From NCBI GenBank assembly GCA_040954595.2, contig CM082579.2, positions 15,190,001-15,254,000 on the forward strand: a DNA stretch of 64,000 nt. The letters run 5' to 3'. This stretch comes from Balanoglossus misakiensis (lineage: Eukaryota; Hemichordata). Below, piece by piece: positions 1 through 11,600 of this stretch. The position numbers and the translations under genes are program-made. The notes under the pieces are model-generated. The model did no database searches. It was not told the DNA's origin and worked only from the letters and a program-made list of their open reading frames with translations. Within the stretch, counting starts at the first letter, position 1. Every line of letters begins with the position of its first letter.

Positions 1-478
1 TTAGAGACCTTTCCCGAATCCACCTGAAGCCCAGTCGGAATGTCTTAGGATGTAACCTAAATTCAATATGGCCACCTCCATGCGTTCACTTGCATTTGAA
101 AATACGTTGATTTTATCGTCGATTAGCGGTGTTTATTCTCAGTATCAATTTAAACGCGGCACTCGCTCACAAGTCATATTCTAGAAAGAAAGAAAAAATG
201 ATAGTTTTGAGTACAGATTACATGTATTTTAAAACGAGGTTTGGTAACAATGGTATCACTACTAAATGACTTACAATCGATGTTTTTAATTGTCTTTGCA
301 CCACAGTATGAATCCGGTGATGGTAAATCGCATTCAACTTAGAAGGCATGGAGAAAGCGCAACTGATGGTAACTGGGATGCCAAACTGAAACTTTTGGGA
401 GAGAAAACCTTGCCATGTACGGACGTGGGTGTCACAGTTAAACTTGGGTTAAATACTACAGCGACAACCGAAGTCCCG
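1..478 (+). pseudogene. RPA-like OB-fold gene fragment (intron plus exon 2), left arm of giant inverted repeat
   Basis: Positions 1-306 match the intron of the better preserved copy at 21.9-22.3 kb, and 307-478 match its second exon. The acceptor CCACAG|TATGAATCC at 306/307 is kept. The translated exon keeps the OB-type core (VNRIQLRR...LLGEKTLP...VGVTVKLG) but lacks about 12 codons found in the 22.3-kb copy. The donor dinucleotide that should follow 478 reads TT instead of GT, so normal splicing is lost. The block is repeated in reverse at 17761-18263, with position 1 pairing with 18263. The copy runs off the left window edge, so exon 1 cannot be seen. Probably a non-functional duplicate. 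Confidence 0.6.
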
Positions 479-1239
479 TTGAGATATGATATGTGGTAGT
501 GCATGTCCACATGAGTGCCGTGTACTAGCCTCTCTCTCTGTAAATCCATCCAGGCTACTGCTTTCTGTACATTGGAGAGAAATGAGAACAAGATGGTTAA
601 ATCATATTTTGTATAAGTTGGTGTTGACGAAAATAAGATGCATGTGAATTGTAGGACTGAAATGTTTCTGTAATGAATACTAAATTAAAAGTTCACAACT
701 TGCATGCAGATAGTAAGTGCTGGGGAAGTTGCAGGGTGGAGATTGCTTTGGTTTAGTTAACTTACTCAATCTTTGTGACTGTTGCATTTCTTGATTGATA
801 GAGTAGTGTACATGCATTGGCAGGTTTTCTAATATGGCCTCCTCTGTACCCAAGGTCTGGCATAAGGTGGGACACTGTAAGTATTTGCCGTCTGACACAG
901 AAGATGCCACTTCTAGAAAAAAATAAAAAGGACAGAATGTGATTGGTAAGACACAGAGACGTGAACATGTACACAAAATGATAGGAAATTGGTGGAAGCA
1001 AGTACTGCAGTTAATACTTACTCATCTATGTCTATTCCCTCAAATATCCCTTCTACCATATCATCACCATTTGGTTCTTTTAACACCTTAGGGAAAAATT
1101 GAGAGTTACATTAGAAGCACCGACAATAGGAGGGGGGGGGGGGTAAGGTTTGCAGAGAACAGGTTTTTTTATGAACATTTGTGAAAATCAGAAATTAGTG
1201 ACATGTAGGATTTCAATTTTATGATGTAACATTGTTTTC
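479..1239. repeat. Spacer blocks shared in direct orientation with 16397-17750
   Basis: Two blocks are seen. Block B (about 487-550 plus 690-715, with the motif GTCCACATGAGTGCCGTGTA) recurs at 16397-16480. Block C (about 1060-1240, TAACACCTTAGGG through GATTTCAATTTTATGATGTAA) recurs at 17560-17740. Both recur in the same orientation, unlike the flanking blocks, which are inverted. A G-run lies at about 1131-1143. No credible coding sequence. Confidence 0.6.
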
Positions 1240-1990
1240 TTTTCAACATCAGTTCTCTGAGTAAAAAGATGGCCATGTAAATTTTCTCTAAGTTTGTTAG
1301 AGAAATAAAGTACATGTACAACTTTAGTGTTTCACTAATTGAGTTTCAGTGTTCTTGTATTGTCTCCTTTGCCCCATGTCAACCTCAAAGTAAATATCAA
1401 ATTTGCCATTTTTGACTTATTTGTCCTTGTAGTGGGCCACATAGCATTTTAGTGCAACTTATGAAAATCTGAAGAACCAAATGCCTAATTTACCCACTCT
1501 GCACAGATTTATGTCAATGGTACTGACTTGATGATCGGTATAGCGCCCTCTGTGGTAGGGGGTGGGGGTTAACCTTGCCTTTATATGTTTATCCCTGTCC
1601 GGTTCCATTCCAATTGTATCTATGGTAACCTTATTATCAGCAGTAAATGCCACAATTGTAAAACAGCAATAATTTTAGTATCAAGCACTCTGTGGAATTA
1701 AATATACCCTGTGTATTCTTTGTTTCCCATTAGTAATCATGCAACTTTGCCATTTTGGGCCTTCTGATTTGCTGTATGTGCTCACTAGTCCTTCCCAACG
1801 TCTCTGAATTAGAAGGCCATTGTCATTTGTATAGTGTAGACACATTTCATTTTAGTACAACTGATGAAAGTCTCGTGAAAAACCAAATGCTTAATTTACC
1901 CACTGTGCAAAGATTATCTGAATGATATTGTGTTGATCGTCATATAGTATAGCGCCCTCTGCGATAGTATTTGGATGATTGTGCCAGGGA
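1240..1990 (-). repeat. Inverted arm: block A plus reverse-oriented degenerate 309-bp repeat units
   Basis: 1240-1670 is the reverse complement of about 15985-16390, with matching features such as TCTCTAAGTTTGTTAGAGAAATAA-type sequence and CACTGAAACTCAATTAGTG. Within it and at about 1800-1975 are reversed units of the 309-bp repeat seen at 7.2-7.9 and 14.9-16.1 kb, recognisable by TATAGCGCCCTCTG and AATTTACCCACTGTGCA. No gene seen. Confidence 0.7.
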
Positions 1991-2204
1991 GAAGGGGGTA
2001 CTGAGGGAGCAGATGCAGATGACAGCAAGGCATATCCACTGAACAATGAGACGGTACGTGTTGTCAGCATTCAGGGAGAGTAAAAAGGGGAGCGCAAGAG
2101 ACCAGGATGAAGAGACGAGCAGTATTGCATCATCTGTGGAAATAAATGCCAAGAGAAGGTAAATGTGGAAGACAAGCACTTAGGGGTTATAAACAAATGT
2201 TTTT

Positions 2205-2534
2205 TTGTGGACAGTTTTAGTATCAAGCATTGTGGAATTAAATATACACAGTGTGTGTTGTGTGTTAGATAGGTACATACATACATACATACATACATAC
2301 ATACATACATACATACATACATACATACATACATACATACATACATACATACATACATACATACATACATACATACATACATACATGCATACATACATAC
2401 ATACATACATACATGCATGCATGCATGCATACATGCATGCATGCATGCATGCATGCATGCATGCATGCATGCATGCATGCATACATACATACATACATAC
2501 ATACATACATACATACATACATACATACATACAT
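2205..2534. repeat. (CATA)n/(CATG)n microsatellite with conserved flank
   Basis: An uninterrupted CATA tetranucleotide run from about 2273 to 2534 has CATG variants at about 2413-2480. The flank AATATACACAGTGTGTGTTGTGTGTTAGATAGG (here split across 2240-2272) is also found reversed beside the 4375-4468 microsatellite. The apparent reading frames through the run (MYVC or HTYI repeats) are artefacts of its period. Confidence 0.95.
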
Positions 2535-2540
2535 GGAAAA

Positions 2541-2720
2541 CACACAGCAAATGGACTCCTTTTTTATCATCCTCACCAGGAATCGAACCAGGATCCCTTA
2601 TCACAAAGTGACAAGTGCGTTAACCATTACACCATGAGGATTGTTTTATCTCCACTAACTGCCAACACACTGTCCAATTGCACATTCACTCACTGACATA
2701 TTCAACACACCAGTTTTTTT
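2541..2720 (-). mobile_element. tRNA-derived SINE-like element, copy 1
   Basis: On the minus strand a tRNA-like head has a perfect 7-bp acceptor-type pairing (ATCCTCA with TGAGGAT), an A-box-like TGGTGTAATGGTTAACGC and a B-box GGTTCGATTCC. It is preceded by a conserved leader (GAATGTGCAATTGGACAG, GTGTTGGCAGTTAGTGGAG). The same leader and head occur at 6845-6995 on the plus strand. The anticodon loop is non-canonical (no U33), and both copies share flanks, so I call a SINE-like repeat rather than a tRNA gene. Confidence 0.7.
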
Positions 2721-2839
2721 ATTTCAATAAAAATTCACAAATGCATGTGAGAAATAACAGAGAGTCAGAAATTGGCATCCACAGGAGTTACTGCATTGCT
2801 ATATGGTATTATAGAGCAGCCAATGCAGTCTAACACTTT

Positions 2840-3165
2840 TATTAGCTTATTAAAGGCAGAAAGTCTCTTTGCTGCCCTTTTTTAATAATTATGTGTGATA
2901 CAAGAGACTGTTAATGTGGATATATAGTGAATCAACGTTCGACCACACACAGCTTCCATCCCGTTTGTAGGATATGACAGTAAAAACTCGCCCAAAATGA
3001 ATAAATGGTAAAGACCAATTATTCATTTTGGCAAGATTTTTCACTCTCGTGTCTACAAGCAGTGTGTGTTGTTGAATGTTGATTCACTATATATCCACAT
3101 GTACATTAACATAAATGGTGTCTTGCATCAAACATAATTAATGGAAAAGGGTCCCTTTAATTTAT
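2840..3165. repeat. Foldback (hairpin) element
   Basis: The left half (GTTAATGTGGATATATAGTGAATCAAC near 2908-2935) is repeated in reverse at about 3075-3115, and pairing extends outward past AATTATGTGTGATACAAGAGAC and inward through CCAAAATGAATAA. Arms are roughly 100 bp or more around a short loop near 3010-3020. No coding capacity: a MITE-like or foldback repeat. Confidence 0.65.
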
Positions 3166-6100
3166 ATACTTATCAAATTGTAAGCTAACCAATATGGTTA
3201 GAAGTCCGATTTGCTTGGACGTGAACCAATATGATCTATCAAAATTTTCTGGTAAAAGTTTGAGTAACTATAACTTGTGCTTTCACCTTTTTTCATCATG
3301 TTGCTTGGGCCCTGACAATGCTGCTTTATAGCTACTACAGGATTAGATTACTTCCATTTGGCAGTAGCATATAAGTGTAATGGTGTAGAAAGTTTATCCT
3401 GTTTACTGAAAGAGGAATTGCAAGAGAAACCATGTGTTATAAAAAAAAACTAGAAGATATTAAATAGCCTTAGTAAACATTTCCCAGAAACATTTCAATG
3501 AACAGTTACCATAATGTACTTTACATTAGAGTCAGAGGTGACTAAAAGGCTAATATTGTCATTTGTGAAATGTACACAATTGTATTTATATTGTCGGTGA
3601 ACTGTTTAGCTGTGTTGTCAGTTATGTTGAGCTTATTAGATTGGGTGATTGTCTTATTGGGTGAGTGGTGTCACTGTCTGTCACTTTTCTTTACTGAAAC
3701 CACGGGGCCAATTACTTTGAAATTTAGTATGCAGGTTCCTAGGGTGAAGTTGGTAGAGTTTATGTAAATTGTGGTGAAATGTGTAATTTTTGATCAATTT
3801 TAGTTGTGTTTAGTTAAATTCTTTGTACAATTACTTTGAAATTTAGTGTGTAGGTCCTTGGGGTTGATTTTACTGGAATTTGCTCAATTTGTGACAGAAT
3901 GTGGAATATGTTATTTCGGAAGCAATTGCTTGTTTGGTCTTTTTTATTTCATAAACCAGATACTGTGATTGTTTTTCTGTTCTTTTTTGTATGTGTGTCT
4001 ATTTTCACAATTGAAATAAATTAATATAAGGCTATATAAAATAAATTGGTGTTTTATGCTTTTTGTTATTGATATTGTTTGTATGGTTGATATCAGATAT
4101 CATATGTCTTATAGTGAGAAAGAAACCACTACACAATCCCTAGTAGTATTTGTGGTAATATATCTGTTTTGAGAATATAGCCCATTAGTATATTGTAGTC
4201 TTTGTACAACTTTTCTTCAAAATGTGTTATATGAACAAATAAAATATGGCAAGAAGATGAATTGTTTCGAAGAATGAATCATAATAAACAGTAGAATTCG
4301 GTCAATTTTTGTTCAGGCATAAAGAAATAGCTTGTACATGAGCTTGCACGACGGTATTTGGTCAATACAGGGCGCATGTATGTATGTATGTATGTATGTA
4401 TGTATGTATGTATGTATGTATGTATGTATGTATGTATGTATGTATGTATGTATGTATGTATGTATGTACCTATCTAACACACAACACACACTGTGTATAT
4501 TTGTTGGGCATTTTGGTTTTCTACCACATATCTCAGTAGTTTCCATGCCATAGTGACTCTTCAGTTTTACATAATGATATCCAATATAACCCAATCTACT
4601 ATTAATGCGATTTTTTTTTTCATTTTGATTGTGGAAATGGTTAAAAATGAAAAACATCTGAATTTGTACTTTAATAAATATAAGCTATATAGTATTTTAA
4701 AATGGTCATAAATTTATGTTAACATGGCAAAACATGTTTTAGTGTTTATGTATACTTGTTTAATATAGAGAAATAATTGTACAAATAAAATGACAACTTA
4801 CTTTTGCTTTTAAAAATAATTAAAAATGGTAATGTTTCTTGAGATATACCAGGGTTTCTAGAATATAGAGGGCGCTGGCACGGGAACATTTGATGGTTGT
4901 CCCCAATACAACATTCTGGTATCATGTTTTATCATCTGTGGACATTTGGCAGCGATATCCGACAGGATGTGCATAAAATCCCGAGAAGGTCTTCTCGTTG
5001 TATTGCTTCTTGAGATATTGAAACTGTCTTGAATCCCAACGCGAATGTGATGGTGATGCGTATGTTGTTGCACGTAGTCACATCCGAAAACGAATCAAGT
5101 GCTCTTGTTGTTCAGCAGCTGAATATAGGTTAGTGGGATATGTGTATATTCTCGTGGTTATTTTTAATGAGTATAAATGACAGAATCGGTGGTTTGAACG
5201 TGTAAGAGTTGATGGTATTGGTTATGTAGTTGTGTTTTATCTAATGGTAGTGTGATTTTAATTGTGTATGAGGCGATGGCAGTTTTGTCAGGCTTTTTTT
5301 ATTTTCGTGTCGAGCGACATCCAATATGGCGGTTGTCGTTATATACTGAAAGGGTTTCGTTTGTATGCATGTTTTGGCAAATTGTATATATGTTAAGATG
5401 GTGAAGTTTGCTTGAAGGAATAGAAACATCAGAGGCTGGGTACATCGGAGTTTCTATTTCATTCCATACAAGTTGAAATTAAGCTTATTTTTGGAGTGTA
5501 TACAGGTACATATGATTATTTAGAAACGGTTTTAGGCAAGTGAATCTGCTGAATTCGGGCGATCGGTCTTGTATCGTGTGTATGAAACGTACAAGCAGTG
5601 GTAGGATATTATTTTGGGATGTGTACTTCAATAGTTTCCATGTCTCTTATATGTATTTGTCAAAAAATAAACAGTAGTAAAAATGGATTGTATTTTCCAT
5701 TATTTTTTCTGTTAATATTGTATGTTTACATGACCAAAAGCCTTAAGGTTTTCATTGGAATTTATATCAGGGTAATCAATTTGTTTATGATAATTATTTG
5801 CTTCAAATATGGAACAATCTGTGTGAGTACATAACAGAAACATTGCTAGATAATTTGACATTTGAATTGTTCGTAAGAATGTGAGGACAAGCATAGAATG
5901 GCCAAATTATGCTGGTGACCACTCTGTTTAGTGTGTATGCTTTCTAGTCGTGACAGGCATGTTAAAAACATAGACAATGAAATCTGGTTGGAGCATGAAA
6001 AGTAGAGTTGACTTGTTAACATATTTTGATGCCATGAAACCATTATGTGGACAGGACAATTTATGTGACCAAGAATTGATTTTCTGAATATCACAAGGTT

Positions 6101-6834
6101 GATAGTGAATTCATTGTAATTTGTTGTCCTGTTTAAGTAGTGGGGTTATTGTAAAAAAATCATCATTCGCTATCTTGTACTTGGAGTGATGTCATCTCGA
6201 CATTGATACATTATGGCTATTGAGAGGTGTGTGTTATGCAGGCAAGTGTATATCTTGATGTACTTGTTTAAATACACAATTATACTTAATGATTTAATTT
6301 AAAAGTTTTGTTTATTTTCTTGACAGTTTTGGCTACCAAAGAGTTCTCAAGGTGAGTGTTGGTGTACATCAGTGCAAAGTATCATGTACAAACTAAGAGA
6401 TCAACACACTCAAATGTGTATTGTGTCGTGTACGAATTAGTTTCGTAAATCATTTGTAGATGACGTGTTTAGTTTTGTGGTAAGTGACACTGAGGTTTCA
6501 GATCGGATAGGATGATTGTCCAGTGCCATGCATTGTGTGTTAACATGTGAAAGCACTAGCCTAATTTGTTTGAAATTTGGTATTCAGGGATGATGTAAGA
6601 AAAAATAATTTTAACAGTTCATAGAATCAGTGTTTATTAATACTTCAAAAAGGTATGTGACTTGAATGTGTGCAGTACATCATTGTGCTATGTGGTGTTA
6701 ACACCATTGAATAGTGCCATTACTTACAGCAATCTTACAGCAATGGCTTCAGTAAAACATTGAGTATGATTTGTGTGATTCCTGATACCCCTGTCTTGTC
6801 ATTTGTGATGTTTTACTGTGTACTTTTTGAAATA
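3166..6834. other. Single-copy centre of the giant inverted repeat; no recognised gene
   Basis: This stretch lies between the two arms and has no counterpart elsewhere in the window apart from the TATG microsatellite at 4375-4500. It is AT-rich. An unrecognised 71-codon minus-strand reading frame (5073-4858) contains protein-like sequence (RDFMHILSDIAAKCPQMIKHD-type) but no known domain. A possible 25-nt micro-exon at 6327-6351 (TTGACAG|...|GTGAGTG) is the only splice-like structure I noticed. Two degenerate direct repeats around ATTACTTTGAAATTTAGT lie at about 3711 and 3832. Nothing supports a complete gene. Confidence 0.4.
4375..4500. repeat. (TATG)n microsatellite, inverted relative to 2240-2534
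   Basis: A TATG run covers 4375-4468. It is followed by CTATCTAACACACAACACACAC and TGTGTATATT, the exact reverse of the flank of the 2273-2534 run. The microsatellite and its flank therefore travel as one repeat unit. Confidence 0.95.
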
Positions 6835-7100
6835 AAGAAACTGGTGTGTTAGTTGAATATGTCAGTGAGTGAATGTGCAATTGGACAGTGTGTTGGCAGT
6901 TAGTGGAGATAAAAAATCCTCATGGTGTAATGGTTAACACACTTGTCACTTTGTGATAAGAGATCCAGGTTCGATTCCTGGTGGGGATGATGAAAAAAAG
7001 AGTCCATTAGCTGTGTGTTTGAGTATGAGTGTAATATATGTATGTACGTATTTATGCATGTATGTAGCCAGCAAACACACAAAACATATTGTGTATATTC
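6835..7100 (+). mobile_element. tRNA-derived SINE-like element, copy 2, with decayed microsatellite tail
   Basis: The same leader and tRNA-like head as the 2541-2720 copy appear on the plus strand: ATGTCAGTGAGTGAATGTGC, then TCATGGTGTAATGGTTAACA and GGTTCGATTCCTGG at 6917-6988. A degenerate TATGTATG stretch (7031-7062) and the AAACACACAAAACATATTGTG flank follow. Its position mirrors copy 1, so it belongs to the second arm of the giant inverted repeat. Confidence 0.7.
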
Positions 7101-7229
7101 AATTCCATACAGTGTTTGATAATAAATATGTTGCTGTTTTACAATTTGGCATTCACTGCTGATAATTAGGTTTCCATAGATACAAGCGGAATGCAATAGA
7201 AGAGGGATAACCATATACATGTATAGAAA

Positions 7230-7876
7230 AGGTAGGTTACCCCTTCCCCTATCATCCAAATACTACCACAGAGGGTGCTATACTATATGACCATCAACTG
7301 AGTATCATTCAAATACTCTGTGCACAGTGGGTAAATACACATTTGTTTTTTTAGGAGACTTTCATCAGTTGCAGTAAAATACAACATGACTACACTATAT
7401 ACACCAATGAGAATGGCCATGTAATTCAGAGAGTGCTTGATATTAAAACTGTATCATAGTTGTGGCCTTTACTGCTGATAATTAGTTTACCATAGATACA
7501 AGCCCAATGCAACAGGACAGGGATAAACATATGCAAAGACAAGATTAAACCCCACCTCCATAATCAAAATACTACCGCAGAGGGCGCTATACTATATGAC
7601 CATCAACTGAGTATCATTCAAATACTCTGTGCACAGTGGGTAAAGACTTATTTGTTTTTTTAGGAGACTTTCATCAGTTGCAGTAAAATACAACGTGACT
7701 ACACTATATACACCAATGAGAATGGCCGTGTAATTCAGAGAGTGCTTGATATTAAAACTGTTTCATAGTTGTGGCCTTTACTGCTGATAATAGGTTACCA
7801 TAGATACAAGCCCAATGCAACAGGACAGGGATAAACATATGCAAAGGCAAGATTAAACCCCACCTCTGTAATCAAA
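7230..7876 (+). repeat. 309-bp tandem repeat array, left part (two units)
   Basis: Units begin at about 7263 and 7572 with CTACCRCAGAGGGYGCTATACTATATGACC and continue through TCTGTGCACAGTGGGTAAA, TTAGGAGACTTTCATCAGTTG and TTACCATAGATACAAGC. The array is cut at 7876 by insertion of a LINE and resumes at 14859 in the same orientation. Spacing between unit starts is 309 bp. Confidence 0.85.
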
Positions 7877-8209
7877 ATAATAATAATAATAATAATAATA
7901 ATTTATTTGTATAGTGTCAGTATCCACAAAAATGTGATCAATGACGCTTAAAGCAAAAGTACAATACAACAAATGGCTAAAAAACAGATTTAAAAAGTAA
8001 AGTTTTAACATTTGATTTAAAAACAGATAAGTCTGGTGCCTGGCGAATGGTAAGTGGAAGATTATTCCAAAGAATTGGAGCAGCAACAGTAAAAGCACGA
8101 TCACCATAACTCTTGGTGCGTGATCGAACAAGGCAGAGTTTGAACTGATCAGCTGACCTTAAATTGCGACACGGAACATATAGATTAGTCATGCTAGAAA
8201 GATAGATTG
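7877..8209 (-). mobile_element. CR1/L2-type LINE, 3' part (split by LTR element)
   Basis: On the minus strand, reading from 8209, this encodes the C-terminal tail typical of CR1/L2 reverse transcriptase proteins (SYGDRAFTVAAPILWNNLP and LSVFKSNVKTLLFK-like). A short 3' UTR follows, ending in CTATACAAATAAA and a (TTA)n tail at 7877-7902. Its 5' continuation is at 14038-14858 across the inserted gypsy element. The duplicated target CAAAATA flanks the LINE at about 7873-7879 and 14857-14863. Confidence 0.85.
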
Positions 8210-8454
8210 CGCCAGTGGGGATGCAAGCCCAATTATCGATGAGTCGGAATCACAACCAGACACTTGGAAGTTGAGAACAATAACCAGTTTAATCGATACA
8301 CTTCGTCGATCGATATATAAACATACATAGAGCAATGGCGGTCCAGCGGGGAGAGAGAGGACCGAGCATGCGCAAAAGGAACAAAAGTATAAACTAGTAA
8401 CTACGAGTGAGGGCGTGCTACCGAACGCACTCCAGCAACACTAATGGAATGGCG
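8210..8454 (-). repeat. 3' LTR of gypsy element 1
   Basis: A 245-bp repeat, identical by eye to 13793-14037. It starts CGCCAGTGGGG and ends GAATGGCG on the plus strand, so its tips are the inverted pentamer CGCCA...TGGCG rather than the usual TG...CA. A purine-rich stretch (AGAGAAGGTGG on the minus strand, about 8458-8470) next to it is a candidate polypurine tract. Confidence 0.93.
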
Positions 8455-8681
8455 TAGCCACCTTCTCTTACATCCACTTCTCTTTCTGTCCATCGAGCAG
8501 GAAAAAAATTTGACACAGGAAATGTGAGCATAAAATGCAAAGAAAAACATGAACATGCATGTTGACTGAGTCCTACAAAAGTCAAAAGCTGCAATGAAAG
8601 TGAGAACATGAAAGTCAATAAAAATAAATGGGAGTACTGGGGGCAACACTGTTCAGCACAAAAATATAAAGGTCTGAAACT

Positions 8682-11600
8682 CTAAAAGTTCACTTCATAG
8701 TCATCAAAGCGGGTGGGACGACGGCGAGCGCGGGTGGATTTTCTTGTACCCTCAGTGGTGAGAGGTTGATCTGGTCGACTATCTTCAGCAGGAGCTGACA
8801 TGTCAGTGGTTTCCATGGGGCTGCACACTGTGGGTTGGATATCACTGGTACTGGTGTCGCATTTGGTAGTAGTAGTATCGCAGACACCAGGTGTGGTACT
8901 TTGTATGTGATCTGACTTCCTGGGCGATGCGAGTTCCGAAGGAATGCTTGGGGGTTCAGGCACTGCGGTTGGTGGCCGACACGGTGTATCGTCATCAGAT
9001 GAGTGCTCCTCGTTCGCTCCCTTCATGGGTATTGAGTGATCGGTCGCTGAAAATGGCACTAAGTAGCATTCTGACTGCTTGACGCGATACGAAGTCTTAC
9101 GGAGTTGGTTTCCGCGGAACTTACGGATACAACACCATGGCGGGTCGCTCTGGATGACCAAGTAGCGGTCTCGAGAACGGGATTTGTTGCGGTCTGAGTG
9201 TAGGTATACCAGGTCCCCAACTTCTAGCGACGGGGCTATTGGCATGCGTCTACTGGGAGTTTTGGAGGTCTCACTGGAGCGATGGTTGGCCTTGCGGAGG
9301 GCGTGTTGTGCAAGAATCAGCTGTTGGTCACTGATCGGTAACTGATCATGGGTAAACTGGTCTCTTTGAGTCCACATTTCACGGGAAGACAAACCTCTAG
9401 ACCTGATGCGGGAGTTGACGTGTGAGAGGGCTATGGCCAGGGAGAGTGGTGTGATGGTAGAACACAGAGGGTCCTGGCGTAGGAGCTCGTCTTCAATTTC
9501 TTGAATAGCTCTATCTGCGACAGGGTTTTTGTTACGATTCTTGATGCGACCAATTTCAATGGTCAACCTGTGCTGACGAAGGAGGTCATCGTTGATGAGG
9601 GCTGCAAAGCCCGGAGCTGGGTCAGTACGGATAACAGCGTGTGGACCATCTAAAGGTCGAAGTTCAATGCAAAGTCTCACGAGGGCAACACGTAGGGTAT
9701 CATGGCGTTCGTCCTCAATAAGACAAGCTGACGTGAATGATGTGACGCATTCGCGGAGTACTAGGACTAATTGACGCTCACGCTTGATTATATCAGCAGC
9801 GAAGGAAATGCCGATGACTTCAGGCGGATCTGTAGTTGACTGTGTGACTATGGTATTGGGAACCTTGGTGAGTGAGGCGCAATGGTGGCATGTAGAGGAG
9901 ACATGCTCGATGGATTTGTCCAAGTCCAGGGCGTAGAAGTAGCGATGTGTCACTTGCTTCAGTTGGTGGCATGATGGGTGACCTAGACGAATGTGAATGG
10001 CAGTCAGAAAGCCATCCAAAACTTGTCGGGGAACTACGATGCGGTCACTAGGAGGGACAAAGGGATCCGTCCGGGAGACAACAAGCAACCCATCCTTGGC
10101 AATAGTTACGTTGTTCAGGTAGCGTTTTACATCCCTGATGTTGGTGAGCTTCTTTGATGGACGCGTTCCCTGAGTTAGGTGGGCGTGAGTACGACGCAAA
10201 TCTGGACAGTCGGCTTGTATGCTGAGCCAAGTCGCCCTGTTGGTAAATGGTAGCTTTGCGTTACCGGAGATGACGTCCTGTACGGACAGGGATCTGACAA
10301 CAGAATCTTCGGTACGTGCGACGAATGTGCAGATTTGGCAAGTGGGAGAGTCACAATCTGGGGCATTACGACTGGCGAAGTCTGATGGGATGTTTTCGCT
10401 GCCAGCAAGATGTCTCACAGAGGCCTGGTACCGGCTCACGGTTGAGAGGAAGGTTGTTACTCGTGGGCTGGCGGAGAATTCGCCACGGCACAACTTCTCA
10501 TATGCTTGTACGCATGGTTTACTGTCTGTGAGTATACATGGCTTGTGATGAGACTGTATAATATAAGGGCTAAAATGCTTGGTGGCAACTGCAATGGATA
10601 GAGCCTCAACCTCGCAGGGGAGCCAAGTGACCTGCCGACCACGAAGTTTGGCACTGAAGAATCCAGCAACGTGGAGTTTGTCATCTCGGGAGACATATAA
10701 TGTAGCGCCAATTCCGTTGTACTTCACGGCACCATCTGTGATGATCCAAAGTTGGTCGGATGGGCGTGGCAAAGTGATCGATCGGCTTGTGGAAAGTGCA
10801 GACTGGGCAGTGTGGAAAGCCTCACGGAGCTTGTCAGTCCACTCAATACGGTCGCTAGACTGTTTCCCAGCGGCGGCATCTTCTAACGCTGTGAGGAGAA
10901 ATGCGCAGCCTGGAATTACTCTAGCTAACACCTTGTATGCACCTATGAAAGATCGAAGTCCACGAACATTCTCTGGTGTAGAGCATGAGGAAAGGGGTGC
11001 GATACGGTGTTTGCTGGCACTGATTGTTCCTTGGTGCCAAATCCATCCCAGGATCATGGTAGTAGCTGGGCATTTAGCCGTTTTGGCGGCAGAAAGGCAT
11101 AATGCCAACGCATGTAATGCCTGTAGCAGACATTTCCAGTTGGTCTTGAGCTCATGTATGGAATTACCACCACAGAATAAGTCGTCAGCTAGTTTAGCTA
11201 CAACACCATCTGCAAGGAGATCACCTAGGACGCGACACATGAGTTCTTCGAGGGCAGTTTCAGAACCGGGCATGCCCATAGCACATCGTGTGTAGACGCG
11301 TATGCCTCGGAACGGAGTAGCTACGCCGCAATATTTCAGGGACGTCCTTGAAAGCGGTATTTGGTAGAAGGCCTTGGTTAGGTCTGTGGTAATTATGTAT
11401 TTCCACTGCACGATGTGGCGAAGAGTACCATCCACATCTGGTAATACAGACGGCTGGGGTTTGCTATAGCGACCCACGTCAGCGAAGGCAGTGACTAGTC
11501 TAGAGCCACCGTTGGCTTTTTTTACCAGGAATGAGGTGTTTATGTATTCGACGCTAACACTCAGGTCTTCTGGTCGGGCGAATACACCCATTTCTTCCAA

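Noticed and set aside
2273-2534. CRISPR-like array
   Set aside because: A pure tetranucleotide microsatellite in a eukaryotic genome: no spacers, no cas genes.
2071-2696. Long open frames of MYVC/HTYI repeats on both strands
   Set aside because: They are produced by the CATA/TATG microsatellite, which is open in several frames; no gene.
6917-6995. Functional tRNA gene
   Set aside because: A and B box and acceptor pairing are present, but the anticodon loop lacks U33, the acceptor stem is mismatched in this copy (TCCTCA versus TGGGGA) and the sequence is part of a longer repeat found twice.
10579-11295. 238-codon plus-strand frame
   Set aside because: It lies antisense to the RT/RNase H region of the intact gypsy pol; a shadow frame.
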